Shown: one piece after another, positions 30,222 to 41,988 of the stretch
Numbering within the stretch: the stretch's first letter is position 1
Layout of the letters: every line of letters starts with the position of its first letter
Source of the DNA: Skeletonema tropicum
Lineage: Eukaryota; Bacillariophyta; Thalassiosirophyceae; Thalassiosirales; Thalassiosiraceae
Reading direction: 5' to 3'
Length of the DNA: 64,000 nucleotides
NCBI GenBank assembly: GCA_037178625.1
Contig: CM074148.1
Span: 558,001-622,000, forward strand
Translations under genes and position numbers: made by a program
Notes under the pieces: model-generated
Seen by the model: the letters and a program-made list of their open reading frames with translations, nothing else
Databases searched by the model: none
What the model was told of the DNA's origin: nothing

Positions 30222-33200
30222 ATGCCACGAAAGTCCAAAAAGAAGCGGGCAAGCACCACCCCCAAAAAATCCACTACTACCACTCTCGCCACACGACGCC
30301 ACTGGATCTACGCTGCCGCAACCTCCACCACCAAGAAGCAAAACACTTCCTCCGACTATGAAACATATCTTCATCAGCGCGTGCAGCGTGTGTTGGTTCG
30401 TAGTGTTCCCTCGACCTATTCGTATTTTGATGCGGCGAATGATGGTGAGTGTTGATAGAAATAATAAATACATGTCATCATTATTTTGAGACATACGTGC
30501 AAAATTAGGTGTGTTTTGCAAGAGGGTGCTCTCTATATTCCTATTAAAATTGAGCGATATATATACTTAGTAGTTTCAGTTGGTATTGAGTGCATCGTGA
30601 TATATGACTGTATATAGGAAGGGCTGCCGTCCGTCGGGCGATTTCGTTGATTATTCTTCTTCGTGTCAAACTGAATCTCTCTCGTTACAATTCATCCTCT
30701 CATTTCATTCATTCTGTCTTTCTTTCTTGACCAATCAATTGAAATACAGCACCAGCAGTAGGTGGAACCATTGAAGAGATCAGGGCGGATAATGATGATG
30801 ATGATGATGTGTCAAACGATGAGTCCCATGAGGTACGTTGCAAAAATTAAGGCACATGGGATTCCTAAATCTATGTTGTATACACACCATGATGCGATGT
30901 GCACACATTTCGTATACTGTTACAATGCAATATACAATCTCACCCAATCGCGAATTCACCGTCAACTTCTCTCTCATTCATCATCACTTTCTTTCTTTCT
31001 CTTTCTCTCTCTCTCTCTTCAGATTCAACAAGTCCCACATTCCACCAAATTAATCTACACTCAAATCCCCCTCCCCCCACAACAACAACCAGCAACAACA
31101 ACATCTTCTACCGATGACACTCCTAATTCCACCACCTCTCCATACTCTTCGGCCTATTCCAAATTCACTACACCAATTCAAGCCAAAGATTCACGTCATG
31201 CCAAATTTCAATTTAGTTTGAATTATGAGACTCATGTGCCCAATAAAACGTTGATTTCGTATGTTGGTAGTTCTTCTACTTCTTTGAGTGAAGTGGGGAA
31301 TAAGAATGAATCGGGATATGTATTACAAGTGCCATTGAGTTATGGGACTGTGATTGGATATTCTCCACCATTGGATGAGGGGGATGATGTGGGTGGAGAA
31401 GAAGAAGAGGAGGAGGAGGAGGAGGAGGGTGAATTTGATGTGGAACGGATGGAGAGTGGTGAGGCATTGTTTCGAGTTTTGTGGGATGGATGTGCTGCTG
31501 TTGCTGCTGATGCCGTGTCGGAGGATGGTGATGAGGGTGGAAGTAATACTGATGATGGAACGAAGGAGATGATGATGATGATGAAGAAGAAGAAGAAAAA
31601 TGTGGTGGGGTATACGGAAGATTTGACATTGGACGAGTTATTGACTTGTTTGGTTACCCAACCTGCGTCTACCTCTACCAAGACATCCTCCTCGTCCAGA
31701 TCAAGAAGCAACACCACCAACAACACCAGCAACACCGCTGTTTCTTCTACCGACGGAATCATCATCCCATCCAAACTCCTAACCCAAAAAGCCCTCTCCA
31801 TTCTCAAACACGTTCACGCCACCACAACCCGCAAACAACTCTCCCTCGAAGAAAAAATGGAAAATGAATTACTCCCCCACCTTGTCATTCTAGCGTCACT
31901 TGAACTACGCAAAGAAATTGCCCAAAAGATTCGTTTGGAACTATTATTGGAACGGAAGAAACGCCGTGAGGAAATGGGGTTGGGGGGTGGTGGTGGTGTT
32001 GGGAAGAAGAAGAAACGGACGAGTGGTGGAGCAGAAGAGGACGAGGTGATTGTAAATGAGGATGGAATGGCGTATCAGTATTATATGAGGCATCCGAATC
32101 AGTATTTGAGTAGTTTTCAGCCTCCTCCTTCTTTGCCTTCGGATGATGATGATGAGGAGAGTGATGGTGAGGATGTGGATAATATGGAAGTGGTGGGTGG
32201 TGAAGGGGCGACTATTGGAGCAGCAGGAGGAGTGAGTAAGCGAAGCAAGACCAAATTATCCAAACAGGAATTAATCACGTACCATGAAAAGGTCGAGGCA
32301 GCGTGTAACTTTGCACCTTCGAAACTTGCCGAACGTGTCAAGTTGGCATGCTCTATGGCATTTCAGTATGCCTCTCGGAAAGGATTATTAGAATCTTACT
32401 ACGTGGAGTGTGAGCAAAGGAAGGAGCGTGAACGTCTTGAAAAGGAAAAGATGGCACGTGATGCCTCTGGTGTTGCTGCCAAGAGTAGTGCCTTTGGTCT
32501 TGGGGGTATTGATGGGACTGGAGAGGTTAGGAGGAGTGGTCGAGCTAGGACGAGTGTGAACTATAATGATGATGGATCTCGAGATGTGGATGATGTGGTG
32601 GCGAAGGAGGCAAAAAGGGCTGGCGAATTTGTGGTGGGTTCTTTGCCGGCAGAAAATGTTAGTGGCGGTCCATCGGCGAGATATTTGTTGGACGTGCTGG
32701 GAATGATGCCGAAAGAGGAGACAGTGAAGAGTGAGGAAAATGGCGATGACTCTGACGAAGGAAGCGTCCACGACGAGGAAGATGGAGAGGATCCGTTCTT
32801 TGAGCCTAGCCATTGCCTCATCATTGATCAACTTGGTCGCAAACATCGCTACATGTCACCTGCTCAAATCCAGACTGCCATAGTGCGCAGTATTGATGGT
32901 GAGATTGTTGAAACTCCGAAATGCCTGTTGGACGAAGAGCAAGCTAGTGATGATAAACACTACTACATCACGGATATCATTTGCACTACCGAGGATAAGA
33001 AGTCGGATTTGCCTCAGTACGAGCCAGCCAGTTTTGCACGCTGCCGATTTACTCCTCATACAGTCGTGCAGGAGCGAGTAGATGGGGATGAAGAGGACGA
33101 GGTAGATATTGCTGCTCAAAAGCAGGCTGAAAGAGAAGCTAAAGCTGCTGCGAGGGCTAGAAAAGAGGAACGTCGCCGAGTCCGTTTGGCCGCAGAACAG

Positions 33201-36200
33201 AAGCGTAATGCAGAATTGGAACGTGCCTATCGTGCCAAGAAGGCGTATGAATTGTGGAGATTCCGGTCCATCCATGGTGATGGATGTACAATTTGGCCTA
33301 TGTGGTCAGAGAGGGTTCAATCTTTGTTGAATGATTTATTCACCATGTCACGGGTGAATTCTGTTGAAGCGATGGTGGATGTGTCAAGCGGGGCTGATAT
33401 TCAGGGTCAGGCTCAGCCTGCTGCCGAAGCTGGGGTGAATGGAGGAGCATCAACTACTCAGAATGACGAGGAATTGGCACGATCTCTGGCTGCCGCAGCG
33501 GATGCCAGTGATAATGAGCCATTGGCAAAACGCCGACGAACAACGCGACGTGCAGCTGGGGGAGATGAACCTGTCTTTTACGGTGGCCATCAATCCATGT
33601 CGCGTGACCAGCTGCTGGAAACACTAGTTCGCTTACTGCGTCAGGCAAAACCAGGCTCTTCTTCTCTGATGGATTTGAAACGTCTCGTGTTCGCAGACGA
33701 CTATGACATGTCCAGAGGTGGAGCTGTGGAGATGAGGAAATTGAGAAGTGCGTTGGGACATTTGATCTACCGTCTGGGGAAGATAGGCCGATTGACTGTC
33801 GACGTAGAGAGTGATTCTGCGTGCATGGATTTATTGAAGGAAGGTGCTTTGGTCAAATTTGTCAGTGATGAGCCTCAGATTAAGGAAGGCGGCGAAGCGG
33901 TGAAATCAGAGCAAGGGGCAGACGCCGTGGTTTCGGACTCCGCTCCGCTAGCACCTATCATGGACGAGCATCTGAAACGTCAGCTGACAGCCCTCGAACA
34001 ATACATGTGTAACCTCCAGCGCACGGAATTTTCTCTGAGGGCAGCTTTGATGAAAGCCCTAGATAAAGGCGGGAAGGGTGGTGAAACTTTAATGCAGATG
34101 TCAACATTGGCTATCGCTACAGCTGCAGATGAGACAGAAGGTGCTGCTGATGCTGGAGACTGGGACTTTTATCTTCCCAAGAAGACGGAAGAGAATGGCT
34201 CAAGCGACGCTGTTAATGCAAACATCAACTGGAGCACTTCCGACCATTCTTTTATTGGACAAGTGATCTTGCGTCCGCAGACTTCCCCCCTTCGTCCGCA
34301 GGGAGCTGAGGTTGATCCAAATGAAAAATGCCATTGGTATAGAGTCGTCTCATACGCTGCATCAGAGAAAGCAGATAAGCCTGTTGAGGATGAGAAACCG
34401 GCAACTGTTGTCGATACTGACGCTCGCCCCAACGTGATTGTTGAGCGTCGCATGAGATTCCGAGCAGTCCCTATCGCCGAGAGTGATATCGATGCACCTC
34501 CGTTAGACACTGGTATGGATTCTGACGATGAAATCAGCTTCATGATCCTTACCGAAGCTCAGGTTAAAGCTGGGGTAGATGCTTTCACTCTTCATCGTAG
34601 AATTTCTGCGCCTACGAATGGCAACAAGTTATCATCTTCTCCTCAAACGCACCCATTCCGAAATAGAGTTGGATCTCGAGTGATGCTTACTCCGGTAGAT
34701 AGTCAGTTTGAGGTCATTTACGGCATCATCACAGGCTTTGATCTTTCGACTGGAAACGGCACCAAGAACAAAGTCCTCATTTTGTTGGAAGGTGGTGACA
34801 ATGGCAGTTTGAAAGAGTCTTGTGCACTTTGGGCAAGCGTTGATGCGGAGGGAACACTTCTGACTGACATTCATCGGGATAATCAGGAAAACGTGCCTTC
34901 GCTCTGCAGCGAATACAAGATTGATATGCATGAATTCTATCCAGGCTCTGAAGCATACTCTGTGTGCGAATCAGTTGTTACCTACCTTCAAAATCATGCC
35001 AAGTCGGGGCCCTTCATGGAGCCTGTCGATCCAATAGCACTGGGCATCCCTGACTACGCCACTGTCGTCAAAAATCCAATGGATATATCAACGTTGTTGA
35101 AAAATCTCGAAGAAGGAAAATACAGTCGCATCCCACCCAAGCCTCTTCACGCTAATGACGATGAGGAAGAGGGAACTGATCATCCTGTGTATCGGATGGC
35201 TTATGGACCCTTCTACGAAGCTCTCATGCTGATATTCGATAATGCAATTTTATACAACGGAATCCAAACTTGGATTGGGGCTGATGCTGCACTTCTGAAG
35301 AAGAATGTTATTAGGAAGATTGATCAAGCTGTATCGAAGGCTACGTGGTATGGGCAGGCAAGTGCGAAGAAGTCATCTGTCGCTTCTGGTGCCAAAAAGA
35401 GTATTTATGCCGAAGAGGATAGCGATGTAGACATGTACGAATATGAAAGTGACTACGAAGATGAAGATGGTGGTGGCAAGAGGAAAGCTCGGAAGGGGAA
35501 GAGTGAAAAGAAACGGAAGAAGAAAGATGCCAAAGAGGACATTGCCAGCAAAGCAATCGAGAAGCCTTTTGAACTTCCTGAAGGTCTTGGCGGGTTTGGG
35601 GCTGGAGGGGCGTTCCCTCACTTGAAAGTTCAGACCAATGTTGGTAAATTCTCTTTGCCACAGAACTGGAGCTGCCGCCACATCCAAGAGGAGGAGGAAG
35701 TTAAGGAAGAAAACGGATGCGAGGAAGCGGCTGAGGAAGAGGAAATGCTCATGTTGATGCAGATGCAGCAAGAGGAGGAGGAGCATGGTATTCGGAGGTC
35801 ATCTAGGGCACGACAGGCTCCGAAGTCCTATGCAGACGAAGTAACAGATGCACCAACAACAACTCCGACAACCCAATCCTCCGTTGTAATACCTGGAGTG
35901 GAGTACTACATGATTGATGGGGATGTTTTCCAACCGTCTCAGTCAAGTGGTGGCGATTTTGATTTCATACCTACTGTCTGCAGAAGCCGTCTCGGTGCGG
36001 AGGGTGTCCAAGAAACGATTCACGAGCTGTTCTTTGGCAAGCTGTACCGTGATCATTCGCCCAATGCAATGATTTTAGGAGATGGTCTCGGGACGTACGC
36101 CAACGGATCATTCCCACCGTTTTTGGGGCGTATTATTCAAACTGATTCGGATAACATTGTGTGGGAGATTAGGGAACAGTATCTCATTCCAGCACTTCGA

Positions 36201-36524
36201 TGGGTGTTGAGGGGTCTTGTGAAGAGTGGACACCTTGCAGAAGTTGATGGATCTCTCTCCGATGGTTTGCTCGATGATGCTGCAGCAAGACCTTCTTTCG
36301 GAGCAGGAATTGTGGTTCCTAGTCACGAATACTACTACAATGAAAGTTTTCCACCATTTGAAGTTCTCGATGAGAAGGAGGTTCTACGGAAGAGGCGTCA
36401 AGATGCAGCTGCTGACGACGATAGCAGCAGTGATGAAGAGGTGGAGCTCAGTGAATACGAAAAAATGAGGGCAGAGCGTGTTGCGCGAAATGCTGAGCGT
36501 CTCAAATTGTTGGGATTGGCTTAG
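30222..36524 (+). CDS. Large acidic bromodomain protein (chromatin/transcription)
   Basis: The model has three exons: 30,222-30,444, 30,750-30,832 and 31,023-36,524. The introns are 305 nt (GTGAGT...ATACAG) and 190 nt (GTACGT...CTTCAG). The joined frame is continuous (FDAAND-A-PAVGGTIEEIRADNDDDDDVSNDESHE-IQQVPHS) and encodes 1,935 residues. The exon 3 frame is open upstream to 30,762, but that reading is intronic and rejected. The start is a basic nuclear-type N-terminus (MPRKSKKKR). Acidic tracts, a helical ELRKEIAQKIRLELLLERKKRREE region and two RRSxRxRxxxxxY-type motifs follow. One bromodomain lies at about residues 1,418-1,540 (DYATVVKNPMDISTLLKNLEEGKYS ... FDNAILYN, with the acetyl-lysine-binding Asn) and has a 25-residue insertion. 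Lys-rich and acidic segments follow. It is expected to read acetylated histones; orthology is not established. Confidence 0.88.
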
Positions 36525-36888
36525 AGAGAGTCGATTTATTTTGAGTTGGACAACAATTGTCTGACCTGGCAATCATGCGATTAAAATATATATTTACATG
36601 CATGGAAAGTAATTCACTACATAATTTCTGTTCTTTCCTCCTAATGCAAAATCAAATGATACGACGTACATACCCTTGGGCATGAATGGGAAGCCTTGAT
36701 TGGTGCGGCAAGAGTGTTACTCGCTACGTTGTAAAGTGAAAATTAGATGCAGCCAAGAGAAAGAATTGACCAGAATGTTGTGTATGATACATATGATTAG
36801 TAAGTAAAAGAACTGTTTCAAAGGTCACACCACGCACAGCATCTCGAGGGAAATGATTATCTCACTTGGCCCTGACTTTCCCAACCAC
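36525..36888. other. Convergent intergenic region
   Basis: 3' flanks of the bromodomain gene and of a RING-Sel1 gene on the minus strand. Nothing else seen. Confidence 0.4.
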
Positions 36889-37641
36889 CTAATATTTCCC
36901 ATCTGCTGCATCTCTATTCATTGCACCTACGGCGGCCTGGTGTGCTCGAAGAGCCGCAGCAAAGTCATCCTTGCTTAATAGTCCCTTCGCTAAACCAAGT
37001 TTCAACTCTTTGACTGATTCGACATGTCCGAGATTGGCGGCGATGATGAAATGCTTCATCGCCCTCTCAGCCCTGTCGTCGATCCATTCGATAACTCCAA
37101 GATTGTATCTTGCGACAGGATGACCACCGATGGCGGCCTCCTCCAAATGGTAAACTCTCTTCTGTTCATTCTTCTCAACTTCCCCAACCATGTACATGAC
37201 GGATAGATCATAATGCGATTCCGCATCTCCCAGACCAGCTGCCTTTGTCCAATACTGAAATGCCTTGGCATATTCCCCTTTAGAGCAATGGATTTTACCC
37301 ACTTCTCGCAATACAGCAGCGTTACTGGATTCTGCTCTCCGCATGAGATTCGCATCAACTTCCTGTGTTGTTGGTGCAAGATGTCGACAGAATGGACAAG
37401 TCTGCTCCAGCGATTTCTCCACCTGCCACTCCCAGTTGGAGTAAGCACAACTGTTACAAATCACACTGCTGCAACACGTCATCATCACATGTTTTCTCTC
37501 ATCAAGAGGCATTGACAAAAAGCAGATCGGACACTCCCCATAACAACTGCAGTCAGGCTGCGCAAAGAGAAGGTCGTCACGGTCACGGCGCGTACCATAC
37601 TCATGACACATGTCCATGTTGACATCTAAATCTGCGCCCAT
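36889..37641 (-). CDS. RING-Sel1 protein, minus-strand member
   Basis: The ATG at 37,641 gives 250 residues (MGADLDVNMDMCHEYG). The frame is open a few codons further but without an ATG. DRDDLLFAQP precedes a RING-like finger (CPICFLSMPL, TCCSSVICNSC, CPFCRH), followed by Sel1-like repeats (GEYAKAFQYWTKAAGLGDAESHYDLSVMY; YHLEEAAIGGHPVARYNLGVIEW; AMKHFIIAANLGHVESVKEL) and the family tail AALRAHQAAVGAM. It is more diverged than the 6.8-14 kb members, so it is an older copy. It appears intact. Confidence 0.8.
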   Translation of the reverse strand: MGADLDVNMDMCHEYGTRRDRDDLLFAQPDCSCYGECPICFLSMPLDERKHVMMTCCSSVICNSCAYSNWEWQVEKSLEQTCPFCRHLAPTTQEVDANLMRRAESSNAAVLREVGKIHCSKGEYAKAFQYWTKAAGLGDAESHYDLSVMYMVGEVEKNEQKRVYHLEEAAIGGHPVARYNLGVIEWIDDRAERAMKHFIIAANLGHVESVKELKLGLAKGLLSKDDFAAALRAHQAAVGAMNRDAADGKY

Positions 37642-38570
37642 TTTATCGCTCAATCCAGGCAATCAAAAACACAGCTAACAGTCAGTGCAAGGATCGTCTA
37701 TGAATGATGACAATGCAGTAGTGCTTGCTTGGCTTCAGCGCTCACGAGCGAGGATGAGGATGTTTATTCGTGTTTCTCTGCGAGGAACGTATGTAGATAA
37801 GATGTAACATAAGCATGGTATTTTCACTCGCAGGTAGGTATCGTACCTTATCTTTCTCGCGCTACGTGAATGACGAAGAAGGTTCTTTACAATGAAGAAA
37901 AACGCCCTAAACAAACTAATAAACAGCCCCTACGCCTTTAGCATATGTACCTCTGCCGTTCATTCAACCCCCGACTAAGCTAATGATACATCGTAGCCAA
38001 AATTCTTCGGAACTTCGCTCTAAGTGCTGCAGCCAAGAAAATCGTTGATGTTGATGCAGTGCAAAAGAGAGAAGGAGAGATATTAAATTCCAATTCCAAG
38101 ACGAAGCCCCAACCTTGCTTCTACTCCTTACCACACCAACGACAGATTCCTCTTTGGTAGACCTATCATAAATAGATTGTCGAGCTTAGCGTCTCACTCA
38201 CCACTACCTTAACCTTAGCTATGCTCGCCTGTGATTGTGACTTGACGCAATTCTTGGTCCAATTCGTCACCAAGTGATGAAGTGTGTTCGTCTCAAAGCA
38301 TGAAACTGTCAAGTAAGTAATGCAAGAGTGTAGTTGCTATGTTGGAATGCGACGAGAGAATGAGAGATATGTTCACTACATTTAATAATGAGGTAGAATA
38401 CTTTGTTCAAAACATTCGGCTTCTATCAAGTTAGTCTTTTCTACTTTTTTAGTGATACATCCGACGAGAATAGACTGTCTACGAACGTAACATAGATATA
38501 GTGACAGTGGCTCACGGATTCATCTACACCTCAACACTTCAAGGCCGGCAAATAATGCTCTCTGGAATTC
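37642..38570. other. Intergenic region with inverted copy of the RING-Sel1 array spacer
   Basis: The sequence at 37,790-37,900 contains the family's upstream cassette, inverted. The stretch 38,100-38,570 is an inverted copy of the array spacer (compare 7,790-8,300 and 10,340-10,840). No gene is seen. Confidence 0.55.
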
Positions 38571-38579
38571 ATCCTGCAT

Positions 38580-39406
38580 CTAGTCGTTTCGACTCTCCTC
38601 AGCTGCATATGCTGCATCTCTCTGCGGACTTTTCATTGCATCTACTGCAGCCTGGTATGCACGGAGAGCAGCAGCAAAGTCCACTTTACTCACTATTCCC
38701 TCCACATGTCCATGCATCAGCATTTTCAATGATTCTCCATCTCCAAGATTGGCGGCGATGATGAAATGCTTCACCGCTCTCTCATTGCTGCCTTCTTTCC
38801 ATTCATGAACTCCAAGATTGTATCTAGCGGCAGGATGACCAGGATGGCAGCCTCTGCCAAATGATGAATGAACTTTTTCTCATCATTCTCGACACATTTT
38901 CCTTCGTTATACATGAGGGATAGATGATAATGCGCTGCTGCATCTCCCAGATCAGCTGCCTTTGACCAATACTGAAACGCCTTGTTATACTCCCCTTTAG
39001 CGTGATGGATTGCACCCAATTCAACAGTGGAATCGGATCATTCACTACCACCCTTCTCATCGCATTCGCAACATTATCTGCCTGTGTTGCCCGTGCAGGG
39101 TGTCGACAGAATGGACATGGTCGCTGTAGCGTAAGCAATCCGTTTGCGTTTACCTGCCGTGGTCTATAAGTATAAGTGAAAACAGCCGAAGCAGATGACT
39201 TTGCTGCAGCGCGACAACGCCACATGTTTAGTTGTATCAAGAGGCAGGGGCAAAAAACAGATCGGACAGTCCCCGAAGCAACTACTCTCAGGCTGCGCAA
39301 ACAGAAGGTCGTCACGACCACGGCCTTGTCTCATGCTCATGCTCATGACGTCCACGTCGACGTTGGTATCTGATCCTGCGTCCATGTTTCCAATCGAATC
39401 CAGCAA
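38580..39406 (-). pseudogene. RING-Sel1 gene with frameshifts (minus strand)
   Basis: The frame starts at 39,406 or the in-frame ATG MDAGSDTNVDVDV, enters the RING finger (CPICFLPLPLDTTKHVALSRCSKVICFGC) and breaks at FHLYL. The second half of the finger (CPFCRHPARATQ) and the Sel1 part lie in other frames (to 38,824; 38,771-39,019; 38,580-38,774). At least three indels separate them, including one at AAILVILP, where AAIAGHP is expected. One Cys of the CC pair is also lost (SRCSK). The 3' tail MKSPQRDAAYAAEESRND equals that of the 9501 gene, showing the source of the duplication. Confidence 0.8.
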
Positions 39407-39588
39407 AACGTCTATCAGTCAGTGCAACGAGAGAGGAAAGTTCGTGAATAATGAAAAGGCATGCTGTGCTTGTTTAATATTAGTGCAAGCTTGAGAAGAT
39501 TTATTCGTGCTATGATTCATTTCGCTAGCGAGGACGTAGATAAGACGTAACATGAGCGCGGTAATCTCACTTGCAGTTTGCATGCAGG

Positions 39589-39743
39589 TACAAGTGAACC
39601 TCCGTCTGACTTTCGGAATATTGTAGTCACATACTAATTCCCTAGTAACTACTTACTAGTAGAAACCGGGAGGGGGGTCAAAATTATTTGGCGGGGGGGT
39701 CTAAGCCGAGTAGGGGGGTTTAGTTCGCGGAGGTTCACCTGTA
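39589..39743. mobile_element. 155-bp inverted-repeat element with G-runs (MITE-like)
   Basis: Ends TACAAGTGAACCTCCG (39,589-39,604) and CGGAGGTTCACCTGTA (39,728-39,743) are inverted copies with one mismatch. Inside are three runs of six or seven G. It lies in the 5' flank of the broken RING-Sel1 gene. No coding capacity and no sure target duplication. Confidence 0.55.
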
Positions 39744-41046
39744 GTTCGTGCTTTCTTTCGCAGGTTCTTCAAACAATGCGTCATACTGGATATCATCCCA
39801 AAGCAGCCGTGCCACACTACAGGTCTCGGTTATCTCTACTCAGCGATGGTTGGTTGATGGTATGTTTGGGATGATGAGAGGGGTGTGAAAACAAGTGATT
39901 TGTGTAGGTGGTATCTATGATTATGTACTTTGACGTATGTAGGAGCTGTAATGTAGGTAGAATACATTCCCTCTACATACAATAAAGTACCATAATCGTA
40001 CATACTAGTACCACACATCACTTTTAAACGCACTCATTTGACATCCATTCCACATAACCATCACTTCTTTAAACCCCATCACCTTCTGAATGCTATCGGT
40101 AGATGCGAGACCTGTAGTGTGAGCCGTGCGTTGGTGAAAGGACGGTGTTCACAAATCTCTCATGCCTATTGACGACGATAGATATGATTTGGTAGAATGT
40201 GGCGCTGCTGGCCAGCCCACACCACACTTGACCTCTCGTTAGAATGCCACACCTTCCCCCGAATTCATCGCAAAGGCATCCCAATATTCGCGAAGTGGGG
40301 AGGGACCCACGAAGCGCTCAAATCGAAATCTATCTGTCGAATCGCATGTTGTGGGTGAAATGGCGGGAAATCCTTAAGTGTAGAAATCCTTAATTATTGC
40401 GGGAAGGAATTTTGTTAGGGTTAGTCTTTGTTACATTTTGTTACCCCAAAGTTCGAATCGTCACACAAATGTTACAGCGATTCTTTTGGCATCTTATCGT
40501 TTGGTTTGATCGAATACAAAAGTAGTATTGCTGCCCGCATAAGCTATGATACGTCTAGGCAATGCTAGAAAAAAGGATTTTATTACATATCTCAATTGAG
40601 TGAGTAGTGAGAAGAATCTGCCGCTGACCCCATCGCCTGCCTCTCGCAGGCATGGGGTCAGCGTTCGAAAATCAAGATACCTGAGGTTGCCGCTCATTGT
40701 TCAGCCTCAGCTATGTGCATGCGCCTAGAGTACTGCTTTATCTCTCCTCTTTTACTCGCACACAGTGCACCCTAGTATCAGCTTCGAGACTGCATCTTCG
40801 CTTCCACGCCCAGCCGTCTGAGCAGTGCTAGTTTTTTTTCACAAAAAACTATTCAAAGTCACTTTTGTAGGAACAGATAAGTTTTGAGTACGACGAGGAG
40901 CCTATCTCTTCTTTTCGTTTATTTGTTGAAGTACCTACACAGAACTATTAGACACTTATTCTTGTTTCTATCGCTACCCAATTGTCAACCGAATCATGAC
41001 TGTGTAGCTCTTGAGACCAAAGCGCTTTCCATTGAAAGAGAAAGAA
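39744..41046. other. Intergenic region without supported genes
   Basis: The only structure found is the strong hairpin at 40,623-40,662 (listed separately). Short frames here have no protein-like composition. Confidence 0.4.
40623..40662. other. 40-nt near-perfect hairpin
   Basis: The arms are GCTGACCCCAT and ATGGGGTCAGC, with an inner CCTGC/GCAGG stem and a five-base CTCTC loop; only a few unpaired bases separate the two stems. The function is unknown: it could be a structured RNA, a small foldback, or a stem in a UTR. Confidence 0.5.
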
Positions 41047-41857
41047 CTACACATTACTCCTGAGGGGCTGACTCTCTGTGCCAACCACAGAACTTTTTCC
41101 TGTCATGAAATCCATTCTACCAATGAAAGTCATTGCGATAACCATCACGGTGAATGTGCAGCCAGTTACTGGATAGGAGAGGATCGGCTTTTTAAGTCCA
41201 GCTGCACCCAAACAAAAAGCGTCTACAATAATCAATACCTTGAGCAACCTCAACATGGTGTCTTTGGGAGCAACCGATTCAACGCTAACGGTACCATCTT
41301 CAACATACTTGCGAAAAACAATGAGGGCGACGACGTGCGACAATGTTGACAAACCAACGTACATTTGAAAGGGGCCAGTAGTCTTTTCCTCCCAATTGAC
41401 CATCGAATCATACCCATTTGCGATTGTCAAAATAACCCAGAAACACATTCCCAAACGAATGGCTGTCACATTCCCCTTTGGTTGGAAAATAAGATACAAG
41501 TCCGTGAAGTTGAAGAATGTTGTAAAGTCGACAAGACTGATATACACACCAGCTTGATTAAAAATACCGTATTCATCATCGATGTTGTAGCGATGGATGG
41601 AAGTAATGCAGCTGAATATCTGAACAAAGCATGCAACGAATCCGAACTGCAAGAGAATGTTCTTGTGGAACCGTTGGAAGGTGAACATTTCGAACAAAAC
41701 CAAGTAGCACACATTCAAAAAATTGAACATGAAAAATATGCAATGGCCAACCATGAAGGTCGCCATGCGACCCGGGACAGGGCCGTCCTCGGTTGCTTCA
41801 GGGAACGCATCGACCCAAAAGTCGGCAATCATTTTGCAGCGGCAGTACGGAGCAGAT
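41047..41857 (-). CDS. Seven-pass membrane protein, 5' end not found
   Basis: From the ATG at 41,832 there are 261 residues. The frame is open to a possible acceptor (CAATAG) at 41,857/41,858, adding SAPYCRCK, so a first exon is probably missing from the model. Hydrophobic helices lie at about residues 23-48, 61-80, 93-116, 123-145, 155-172, 192-212 and 224-243. No family is recognised. A similar-sized membrane protein lies divergently at 43,225, but clear homology was not seen. The intergenic side of this gene holds an inverted-repeat element (41,989-42,500) that may have disturbed its first exon or promoter. Confidence 0.65.
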
Positions 41858-41988
41858 CTATTGAAAATGCAAATGGTGTGATGTTGGTGAGAAACGAGCT
41901 ACAAATTTTATGCTGAAAAAGAGACACCAAACATTCGAGTCACAAGTCTCCCACTTTCACTTACAATACTATGTTCTTGATGAATAAA

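Larger units (their letters stand above)
26131..30596 (+). repeat. Three tandem copies of bromodomain-gene promoter plus first exon
   Basis: Units end at 27,571, 29,113 and 30,596, giving periods of 1,542 and 1,483 bp. The difference is mainly a spacer near 27,630-27,700. Each unit holds a GGTTGGT-rich start, about 850 bp of 5' flank, a TATA-like CTATATATATCTACTATAT, an E2F-like TTTGGCGGGA, an identical 74-codon first exon with its GTGAGT donor, and 127 nt of intron 1. The encoded peptides are identical in all three, so duplication is very recent or conversion is active (or the assembly duplicated the unit). Confidence 0.9.

Noticed and set aside
26756..30521. Repeated 92-184-residue frames in the tandem units (both strands)
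   Set aside because: They recur only because the DNA unit recurs; composition is not protein-like and they overlap promoter, exon 1 antisense and intron sequence.
30762..31022. N-terminal 87 residues of the long bromodomain frame (starting MEPLKRSGRIM)
   Set aside because: The segment covers part of exon 2 in the wrong frame and all of intron 2; splicing 30,222-30,444, 30,750-30,832 and 31,023 onward gives a continuous frame with good sites and a nuclear-type basic start.
30222..36524. Identification as TAF1 (TFIID subunit)
   Set aside because: Size, acidity and a bromodomain fit, but I see no TAF1-specific central (HAT-type) domain and only one bromodomain, so only a general bromodomain call is made.
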